A stretch of DNA of 21,185 nt, from positions 1-21,185 of the forward strand of contig CALSCQ010003295.1 in assembly GCA_943704525.1 (NCBI GenBank), given 5' to 3'. This document shows positions 9,730 through 18,077 of the stretch, piece after piece (position 1 is the first letter of the stretch; the number at the start of each line of letters is the position of its first letter). The DNA is from Pigoraptor vietnamica (taxonomy: Eukaryota; Opisthokonta; Filasterea). The notes under the pieces are model-generated. The model was not told where the DNA came from and ran no database searches. It saw only the letters and a list, made by a program, of their open reading frames with translations. The position numbers and the translations under genes were made by a program.

Positions 9730-12700
9730 CTACGCAAGCGCGGGGAGTTCGCTCAGGGAGAGCACGTGCGTGAGAAAGAGCGTCAGTCCGGAGCCCGGCG
9801 AGACACACTCTGCGCCGCCATCCGAGATCCACGTGAAGAGCGCGCCGAGCGCAGCGGCGGCAGCAACGAGCGCGACCACGAGCAGGGTGACTGCCGGGCG
9901 CGACCCCCTTGCGCGGCGGCCGGCATCCTCGCGCACAGACAGTGTGGCCTCGCACAGCCCCAACCGCTGGCGGAGGCTCTCCATGTCGCCCCACACACGC
10001 GCGCGCATGCCTGCGTAATACCCTTCGCGGTACACCCCGTCGCCCAGTTCCTCGGCGGGGACGGGCGCGGCGGTCGGATCCCACGCCAGCTTCGTTGCCG
10101 CATCCTCGCTCGCCGCACGGACGACGTCCATCACGGCCACGAGTCGCTCAGCCATCGAGCGTCGCCGGTCAACCGACACCGCCACGGCGCCCTCCTGGAG
10201 GCCACGCAGTACCGCGAGAATGTTGCGCGCCGTCGAGGCGGCGTGCGCGTTGAGGTCGTTCAACCGCGATCGCAGCACCTCGCGCTCGACCGCCGCCTTC
10301 TCCGCCTGCTGCTGCGTCTCTTCGAGGCGCGTTTCGAGATCGCGCTTTTGGCCGACGAGGGTGTCCACGCGGCGGGCAATGGCGGCCTGGACCACGCGCG
10401 TGCGCTCGCGCGTCTGCAGCGACACCTGCGACACGACGCCGTTGAGCGTGTTGAGCGCGTGGGCGAGCACGTCACGCGCAGAGCTGTGGGCCTGCCCGCC
10501 CTCCTGGGCGTCGAAAAAGTGCACCGCCTCCTGAAGCGTCCCGATCACGTGATCCATGCGGCGCACGAGGCCCTCGTCCTCCGAGAAAAACGTCAGCGAC
10601 GACCCCGCCGCCGCGCTGCCCGGGCGGCTCGGCAGGAGGTCCCGCAGCTCCGCGGCCATCGCAGTGTCGCGCGCGTTGAGGTCGGCAATGCGGCCAAGGG
10701 CGCCCTGCAGATCCGCCTCCAGCTGCTCCACGCGCCCGCTCGAACCCCGCATGTCGCGCAGGGCACGGTCCGCCGCCGACCGCGCCGCATCGCACTCCCG
10801 CTGCAGTTCGCGACACGTGACATCGGACGACGCCAGCGCGGCCTGCGCATCGGACAGCTCCTGAAAGCGTGCGAATGGGCAACATTAGTGACGGCTGATG
10901 TGTTGGCGAGAGTGGGTGCAAGTGTGCTGAGCCAGAGTAAAACGACTACGATGACTCGCAAAATGCCACTAAATCAAAACCGGCAACCCACCGCGTCCTT
11001 CTGCGCCAACGACGTCTCGTACTCCTCGACGGTGCGCTCGAGCTCGGCCAGGCGACCCATGAGCTCCGCGACAGCCGCATTATCCGCACTTGCCTTCGGC
11101 GGCGACCCCGCAGCCTCCGTCGCTGTGTCATCAGACGCCCGTCGCGTCTCGGCTTCCAGCAGCGACAGTTCGAGCCGCTCGCGCAGGGCATCGCACTCGG
11201 CCGCGCGCTTCAGCGCCTCGCCAAGCCGCGCCTCCAGCGTCGCTTGGTGGGCCGTCTGCGCCGCGCGGTCCTCGTCTGCCGCAGTGCTGTCAGCCTCGCG
11301 GGCCAGCAGCGACTCGTGCAGCGCGCGCGACTCCTCCACGGCCTCCGTCAGGCGGTCCCGCAGGTCGTCGTTCTCGCGGTGCAGCTGCTGAACAAGCTCG
11401 CGTGTCTGGCGGTCCTGCTGGAGCTCCCTCTGCAGCGCCGCCTCCCGTTCCTGCGCCTCCGCGGTGAGGTCGGCAATGCGCGCCTTCATGCCCTTCAGCT
11501 CTGCCTCCAGTTGCTGCACACGCGCCGTTGCGTGCGAAAGGTTGCGCTCGGACGCTTGCAACGCGGCGCTCGCGCCCTCATACTTGGTCTGGAGAGCGCC
11601 CGCACCCGACGCACCGGCGTCAAGCGCAGCGTGTGCCACTGCCAGCTCCTGCAAAGGCATAAAACGTCAGTGAATAGCAACAAAGTATGCGCGCGTGTCC
11701 ACGAGCATGTGCCGTGTGTGTGCTTGCGCCATACAATCAACTTGAACGAGACGTTGCCACTCACCGCCGCCCTGTCCGAGAGCAACTCGTTCTGTTCGTG
11801 CAGTTGGCGTTCCAGGAGCGCCACTCGAGTCTCAAGCACAGACACGACCTCGCTGCTCGCGTGCGCGGCTTCCCGCTCAACGCGCTCCAGCGACTCGTGC
11901 AATTCCGAGCGCGCAACCTCCGACTCACGCCTCGCAATGTCCGCCTCTCGCCGCGCGGCGTTAGCGTCCGCAGCCGCAGTAGCCGCGGCCACGTTCGCTC
12001 GGTCCAGCTCTGCGCGCACGGCGGACAGCTCTCTCTTTGACGCGTCCGCCTGCGACAGAGCAGCCTCGGCCTGTGCGGTAAGGGTGGCAATGCGGGCGGC
12101 GGCCACAGCGAGCCTGTCGTCCCTCTCGCGAACGGCCTCCTCGGCCGCTCGCAGCTGTCCCTCCGTCGCAATCATGCTCTCCTCCAGCAGCGACATGTGG
12201 TCGTCGTCGCGCGCAATTTCGTCCACCACGCCGAGGGCCGCGCTGACGCCATCATGCTCCCGGCGCACCACAGCCTCCACAGCATCCGCGATGCGCAGGA
12301 CGCTCTCGCCGCCCGTGTGCCGCGCAAAGTCCTCCGCGGCGCTGCGCTCAAGCAGTTCCGCCTGCAGGTGGTCCACGCGCGCGCTGAGGCTCACGACGGT
12401 GCTTGCCAGTCGGCTCGCGTCCTCCGCAGCCTCGTCCGCCTCGCCGCGCGCCGTCGCAAGCTCCAGCGTCAGCAGGCGCAGGCGCTCCCGCAGCGCATCG
12501 CACTCGCCGGCGCGCGCCACTGCCTCCGCCAAACGCGCCTCGAGTGCCGCGAGTTCCAGACCCTGGTCGGCAATCTGCCGATCGCGGTGCACCGAAGACG
12601 CCGTGTCGGATTCGCGTTTCCGCAGGGAATCGCGGAGGGCACGCGCCTCAGCCGTTGCCTCGCTCAACTGCCCGCGCAGTTCGTCGTTTTCGCGGCGCAT

Positions 12701-13255
12701 CTGTTGCGCGAGCTCCTTCGATTGGCGCTCCTGGCGAAGTTCCCGCCGCAGCCGCTCGCAGTCGGACGACAGCCGCGCGTTCTCCTCATACAGGCGCTCC
12801 ATCTCACCCTTGAGCTGGCCGTTTTCCTGCCGCAGGCGGCGGAGGTGCGCGTCGAACTCGGCCGCAGCCGCGCCCGGCGACGCCCCGTGTCGCGCGCCGC
12901 GCGTGTTGCTTCGGGGCGCGCTGGTGGGCGTGCGCACGGGGCTACCCACGGGGCTCGCACCGGTCGGCGTCAGCGCGCCCGTGTCATAGACGCCCGCCTG
13001 CAGTGCGATCCACGTGACCATCTGCCGGCGATAGGTGTCCAGCGACACGGCCCCGGTGCCGTCCGGGTCGAGCATCTTTCGAAGGGCCGCGAGCTCGTGC
13101 TCGGGTATGCCGGCGCTGTCGCCCTCGCGCGGCAGAGAGCGCAAATAGTCCACGATGCCAGCGACGGACGCCGACTCGGTGCTACCGCGGAGAAGGCACG
13201 AGCGAAAGAGCTCGTCCAGCAGAGCGTCTTGCTCCGCACTCACAGGAGCGACCAT
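9730..13255 (-). CDS. KASH5-like EF-hand/coiled-coil/tail-anchored protein, candidate LINC component (3 exons)
   Basis: Exons 13255-11765, 11648-10992 and 10860-9730 join in phase 0 (introns 116 and 131 bases) to give 1,092 residues. Residues 8-89 form a degenerate EF-hand-type domain ending LDPDGTGAVSLDTY and MVTWI, closely resembling the N-terminus of vertebrate KASH5/CCDC155 as I recall it. Loop position 12 is Thr, so calcium binding is doubtful. A Ser/Pro linker (about 90-130) holds clustered TP and SP sites. Residues about 140-1030 are heptad-rich coiled coil with a near-repeat (171-270 versus 571-667). After RRARGSR comes one hydrophobic segment, about 1038-1061, then a 31-residue tail with a single Cys1068, 25 residues from the end counting itself. 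EF-hand, coiled coil, membrane anchor and short Cys-containing tail is the KASH5 plan for joining dynein to SUN proteins at the nuclear envelope. The tail lacks the usual PPPx ending, so a tail-anchored golgin is the main alternative. ATG 13255 directly precedes the domain. Confidence 0.85.
11139..11429 (-). repeat. Second copy of a ~100-residue coiled-coil duplication
   Basis: Encodes residues 571-667 (RELQQDRQTRELVQQ ... ETRR), matching residues 171-270 encoded at 12745-12446. About half the positions are identical by eye, including ECDALRERL unbroken in both. The copies lie in different exons, so a segment was duplicated rather than an exon shared. Confidence 0.85.
12446..12745 (-). repeat. 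First copy of the ~100-residue coiled-coil duplication
   Basis: Encodes residues 171-270 (RELRQERQSKELAQQ ... ATAR) in exon 1, paralogous to 571-667 in exon 2. Copy 1 is about three residues longer, the extra length lying around QGLELAALEARL. Confidence 0.85.
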
Positions 13256-13493
13256 CGTGCGTGACTGATGTGGGCGCGCCCGCACGTTTCCGGCCACCGA
13301 CAGCAGGCGCGAGCGTTGTGTGCTCACGGAGCCGCAGCAGAGCCTTTTCACACCGAAGGACGCGGGAGGGTGTGATTTCGACAAATTTTGAGTGCATGTG
13401 TTGCGTGCAAACACGCTTGTGGTGTCGTCTCACCACTGCGACCCTGACTGCGCGGGAATTCGATTTCAAAAAAGAATCAACGGGACTGACAGG

Positions 13494-13501
13494 TCACGTG
13501 A
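13494..13501. promoter_or_regulatory. TCACGTGA E-box palindrome
   Basis: The same octamer as in the other divergent promoter (6295-6302). It lies 187 bases before the BBOF1 ATG and 239 bases before the start of the opposite gene. Confidence 0.35.
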
Positions 13502-13508
13502 TTGTATT

Positions 13509-13522
13509 AGCGAGATCTCGCT
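13509..13522. promoter_or_regulatory. 14-bp perfect palindrome AGCGAGATCTCGCT
   Basis: Reads identically on both strands and sits between the E-box and the candidate X-box. Compatible with a dimeric factor's site; I recognise no named consensus. Confidence 0.35.
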
Positions 13523-13534
13523 CTGACTGTGCGA

Positions 13535-13548
13535 GTTTCCTTAGCAAC
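13535..13548. promoter_or_regulatory. Candidate RFX X-box upstream of BBOF1
   Basis: GTTTCCTTAGCAAC matches 13 of 14 positions of the nematode/vertebrate X-box consensus GTTNCCATRGNAAC; only the first spacer base differs. It lies 139 bases before the BBOF1 start codon, within the distance usual for ciliary genes controlled by RFX factors. The opposite gene starts 280 bases away and could share it. Whether this organism has an RFX factor cannot be seen here. Confidence 0.55.
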
Positions 13549-13687
13549 TGATCTCCAGTCTCAGTCGCCCGTTGTTGTCGGCAAGACACTCACGCCGCTC
13601 CACGGGGTCGCTGGCTGTTCTGCAAACACAAAACCGCACACTGTAGTGTCGTGCGTCCATGCGTGTGAACGGGCGGTGACAGTGAAA

Positions 13688-15136
13688 ATGGGCTCGATCG
13701 AGCAGCTCGCCGCGGCCGTGCCTGCGCCCGTGGCCGCGCTGCGTCGCGAGGGCGAGTCGCAGTCGCCGGCAGTCACGCGCGCCGGCAGTGCTCTGGGCAT
13801 TGGTACCACGTCGCCTGCGCACACGGCCGTGGTGCTTCCCCCCATTGCGGCTGCGCAGGCGGTGCCGGGGGGTTCGGGGTCCGCAGGCCCGTCGGTGACA
13901 ATAGCGCGCGACCCGCCGTCGAGGGACGAGCCCGCAGCGAATGGCGGGAAGAAAAAAAAGAAGGGAAAGAAGAAGAAGGGGGGCGACGACCGCGATGTGG
14001 CGAGGGAGCCCGGCATGGACGCGACGGACATGGTGTGGGGCGCGCGGTTGGAGTCGACTGAGCACTCGTTGGAGGAGTACAAGAAGATTGTGGTGCGATT
14101 ACGGCGCGAGAATGCGCAGCTTCAGCACGAGATGCAGCAGACTGAGAAGGTGGGGGCGCTGGGAGTGCTTATGCTCAAGGATGTGCTGCTGTTTGAGTTC
14201 AATGTGGTTCGACTGCGTGGGAAGTGGTTCGATTGTGCGTGGGAAGCGCGCGCGCCTGTGTGCTGCAACCCTCGCTGAACGTGCCCGCGTGACGCACAGG
14301 ACACCATCGAGGTGATTTCGTTCATGCGGCGCGAGAGCGACAAGAAGGACGAGCTGGTCGTGAAGCTGCAGCGGCAATTGAGAGAGCAGCGCGTGGAGTT
14401 TGACGGGGAGAAGGAGCGTCTCACGGCAGACTTCCAGGCGCGGCTGTCTGCGCTTGAGGAGCAGGCGGCGCACAAGGCGGAGGAGCTGGGCCTCGCGCAG
14501 CAGGAGATGAAGGTCGTCAAGGAGTTCCGTAAGAAGCGCACGGCCATGCAGAAGGAGCTCGACCGCATCAAGTCGCAGATGGCGGACGTCGGGCGGAAGC
14601 ACGCCGACACGATATCGCGCATGGAGCACAAGTTCTTCGAGGAGAAGGTGCGGCTGCAGAAGGAAGCAAACAAGAAGATTAGCGAGCTCGCGGAAAAGGC
14701 ACACGAGGAGGCCGTTTCGAACCTCGACGAAACGACCAAGGCCGTCTTTAAGGAGAACGTGCGCCTCGCCGAAGCTCTGCGCTTCCACGTGCAGGAGGGC
14801 GAGGAGCTCAAGCGCGCCAAGCTGATACTAATGGACCAGGTTCGTGCGTGGTGTATATGCGTGTGTGCGTCCATGTGTGCGTGGAGGTTTGGGCATGTGT
14901 GTATGTGCGTGGCGTGTGTGCGCGCGTGAATGTCTGCGTGCGCATGCATGTGCCTGTGCATGAACGCGTATTGTATATGGCGTCGGCCAGCGTATGTAAC
15001 GCGCTCGAGAGCGGATGTGTGGCATGTGCGCGTGCGTGTTTTATTCTGAGCGTGCGTGTGTATGCCCGTTATTGCCTGTTGCAGTGCGTGTATGTGCATA
15101 CAAAGACACTTGCAGACATACACACATACACACACA

Positions 15137-15193
<57 letters not shown>

Positions 15194-16667
15194 GCTGCGA
15201 AGTGCTTTCGGGTTTGTGGGCATCGGGATGCTGTTGCAGCTTAACGTGCGGCATGCTCCCAACGTAGATAAGGACCCTTACGGAGGACCGCGAGCTCAAC
15301 CGGGGCGTCGTGCAAGACAAGATCACGCAGTCGCAGAAGCAGACACAGCAAATTCGCGAGCTGAACGAGAAGGTCCAGCAGCTCGAGCGCAGCCTCTCGG
15401 AGGTCGTGCGTGACTTTGACGGCGAACGGCGCCGACTGAAGGAGCAGTCGGAGCAGCAACTGGCTGAGCTTGTGGCCACTGTGGAGGACTTGAGGCGCAC
15501 GCTCGCTATGAAGACAAAGGAGATGGTGAGTCTCTTGCGGCTGAAAAGTTGTGAGTGCTTCGCAGTTGGACTTTGGTGCGCGGGTTTCTGGTGTTGGACA
15601 TTCGTACGTGGGTATGCGCCTGTGAGTGACGGCTCGTACTCTGCGTACTGCGTGAATTTGACAAGCGCATTGCCTTCTGCAGAATCACGTGAAGCGGCTG
15701 GCGCGAAACATTCTTGACCAGCGAACAGACCTCGAGCAATTCTTCATCGACTCACTCGAGTTTGTGAAGAAAGAAATCACGAGCAACCGTGCGCAGTACA
15801 GGAAAGAGGTGTGCTACGCGCCGCCCGTTGTGCTTCTTCTGTGTCTCTGCATGTTTGCGCGCGAAACGTATCGTGTGTATGCCTGCCGCATGCGAGCCAG
15901 CGAGCAGATAAGACGTCTCGCGAGTATGGCGCGTATGAGCATTCCCTTCTCAAGTTTGGATGCTCGCAGGCGGAAGCAGCTTACAACCAACAGATGCGCC
16001 TCGCGACGCTGCGCAAGAATGGGCAGTTTCCGGCCATCCGCACGTTCCACCAGTCGGCCACAAGCACAAACTCCATCTTCATGGACTTTTCGGAGGCGGA
16101 ACGGAGGGGGTGGGTGTCCTATGGCCCTCTCTGGCCGTGTCGCGAGGTGATGGTGCGCCGTATCCTGCCGCTGTTGTTGCGCTCAGTCTGCGCGGTCTAA
16201 ATGCACTGCTGTTTGCAGCTACGACTTTCAGGGTGCCGCGCCGCGCATGGATATCGGCGACCTCACGTGGGAGGAGCGCGAACGCGTGCTTCGCATCATG
16301 TTTGCGAAGCTCAACGGCACGCGCATGGGGTGAGCAGCACACCAGCGTTCGCATGCGCTGACGAGTGCAATGTGTAGTGTGCAGTGTGCCCAAAGTGTTT
16401 CTGCAGATGCGCTGTGCTAAGCGAGTTCCCGCGCGCAGCACCGGGGACGGGCACGCGACGCTGCACCACGCCCTTGGGACCGAGGCCCTCGAGGAGTCGC
16501 CATCGATGGGCGGGAGCAACGACGACTACGGCGACGGCGGGTCGTCCGTTGCGGAGGGTGGCCATCCGGGGCATCCGCCCAATGCGGCCGTTGCACTGGT
16601 GCCGGTGGCCGCTGGCCATGCGCCCCCACCGGTAGCAACGGGGCCATCGGCGTTCATCACGTCCTAA
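13688..16667 (+). CDS. BBOF1: Basal body-orientation factor 1 (CCDC176) orthologue, 7 exons
   Basis: Coiled-coil protein of basal bodies and motile-cilium axonemes, needed in vertebrates to align and maintain motile cilia. Exons 13688-14149, 14300-14839, 15268-15525, 15683-15808, 15970-16109, 16219-16329 and 16439-16667 give 621 residues (human about 530). Segments that follow the vertebrate protein: LEEYKKIVVRLRREN, DTIEVISF, the stretch around HKFFEEKVRLQKEANKKISE, KENVRLAEAL, KRLARNILDQRT, AAYNQQMRLATL, TNSIF and DIGDLTWEERERVLRIMFAKLNG. Splicing phases are 0,0,0,0,2,2, and the phase of each junction forces the acceptor chosen. The long N-terminus (1-110) is disordered and ends in a Lys/Gly block near residues 85-97, resembling the Lys/Gly-rich start of the animal protein. 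ATG 13688 is the first in frame, with A at -3 and G at +4. The C-terminal 75 residues (exon 7) are low complexity and least certain. Introns: 150, 428, 157, 161, 109 and 109 bases. Confidence 0.95.
14840..15267 (+). other. BBOF1 intron 2 (428 bases), GT-rich then CA-rich
   Basis: The donor is GTTCGTGCG and the acceptor is CAACGTAG, fixed because it gives the right number of residues between LILMDQ and RELN. The first half is rich in GTGTG and GCGTG; the second half contains the (CA)n tract. No coding sequence was found inside it. Confidence 0.85.
15121..15192 (+). repeat. (CA)n microsatellite in BBOF1 intron 2
   Basis: About 36 CA units with two TA interruptions (near 15127 and 15142) on the sense strand. 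It ends about 76 bases before the acceptor, almost the same spacing as the CA tract in intron 1 of the beta-helix gene. Confidence 0.95.
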
Positions 16668-18077
16668 TTAAAAGCCTCATGTAAATGTGCTTGTTGGGGC
16701 ACGGGCCTGTGGCCGGATGCGGCGGGAAGATTAACTTGGGTCGAACTTGGCGCAGCGAAACTTGAAGCGAAAGCAAAGAACGAAGCGTAGACGCAACGAC
16801 TGCACGCGCTGGCGACTGAGGAGAGCGTGTCCGGCACACTCTCATGGGCTCACTTCTGACCGCCTCCTTCATCTGGACGTAATGGTCGTGCGCTACGAAG
16901 CCGATTGAACAGGACGGGTTCGACCCACACACACACACACGCGCACCGGTGACACATGCACACACGCACACACACCTGGGGGAATTCGAAGGGCACCGGG
17001 GAATTCACAAACGCACATACAGACCCACCACCAGCTACACCGACGCGTAGACTTGCACGGGCGCGCAGCGACACGAAAGCGCGCACGGCGCCATGCAAAG
17101 GGCACACGCAGCGCTAGCCGCAAGTGTGCGCAGCGCCGCGCATCAGGACGGTGACGCACACGAGCTCACAGCACGTACGAGCGCACGGATGGAGGCACGC
17201 ACAGCCTAAGACGTGGGAGCGCAGCGCAACACACGGGGTGCAGTGCCACTGTGCGCACGATCCCACGAAGAGTGGGCAGCGATTCCGGGCACGCAACATG
17301 CATATGCTCGCAGCATGCTACGAACAAGCGTGCAGCGACACGCGCGGGCGCACGGCACACACGTGCGTGCAGCACGCCGGCTCTCGAGCATGGCGTCGTA
17401 CACAAAACGCACGACGCAAAGTACGAGCGCCGGGCCGGACTGACTCAGAGACTAGTTTGACACTCAGTGTCGGCTTCGTCTGCCGGGGCGACGAGGCGCT
17501 CGCTCGTCGCAGTGAGCACAGGGCGGCGTTGCTCTTGGCGATAGCGGGCTGGGAGTGAGTGCTGGGAGGAGGAGAGATCGGCGGAAGCTTGAGTTCCACG
17601 GGGCACGCTAAATCTTAGCCGCCGTGTTGAGTTCAGTCCTCTTGGGTCCCACCGAGCAATTTAACCGTGCGCCCTGAATCGGTACTCGCGCGAGTCAAGA
17701 GTGCACTCTGGCCGCGGTATGTGTATTGTGTGTTTTGCACACGCACGTACGGTACTGGTGCGTGTGAGTGTGGCATTTTCCGTCGTATGTGTACACGACG
17801 ATCCCTTTGAAAGTCATGAACGTACGCATTCCCACAATGTATGTACTCGTTCGTTGATGTACCTGTGTGTGTCAGACTGCGCATCCTTCCTGCTGTGTCC
17901 CTGACGGTGTGCGCCGACTCAACGTGCGCAGGGTGTCGTGTGTCGACTGTGCCGATATGCTACCAGGTGGGTGTCCTGGTGTATATCTTGAGGCCTAATG
18001 TGTGTGTTTCTGCGGTTTGTGTATCCCCTGTGTGTGCTCTCTCGTCTCCCTGAATCTCCCTGTGCTATTCAGTCGCG
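16668..18077. other. Gene-poor stretch downstream of BBOF1 with CA-rich and GT-rich patches
   Basis: AATTAAAA overlaps and follows the BBOF1 stop and may act as its polyadenylation signal. At about 16925-17000 CACACA runs predominate; from 17700 on the plus strand becomes GT-rich and A-poor, grading into the minisatellite. Several 60-145-codon frames are open, but all read as low-complexity Cys/His/Arg/Ala strings without family resemblance. I found no tRNA, 5S or snRNA signature and support no gene here. Confidence 0.6.

Larger units (their letters stand above)
13256..13687. promoter_or_regulatory. Divergent promoter between the KASH5-like gene and BBOF1
   Basis: These 432 bases separate the two start codons. 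From left to right they contain TCACGTGA (13494-13501), a 14-bp palindrome (13509-13522) and a candidate RFX X-box (13535-13548), all within 55 bases. The stretch nearest BBOF1 (13549-13687) is probably its 5' UTR. No TATA box is evident. Confidence 0.65.

Noticed and set aside
9766-12989. Plus-strand frames of 541 and 581 codons across the KASH5-like gene
   Set aside because: They are antisense shadows of a GC-rich coiled-coil gene: Arg/Ala/Ser-rich, no domain resemblance, and they run across the real gene's splice sites.
16916-16926. GGGTTCGACCC resembling a tRNA T-arm
   Set aside because: The stem leaves only a 3-base loop, and no acceptor, D or anticodon arms can be placed around it.
17318-17599. 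93-codon minus-strand frame that looks less repetitive than its surroundings
   Set aside because: No recognisable domain, no supporting splice context or start, and part of it overlaps the CA-rich low-complexity zone.
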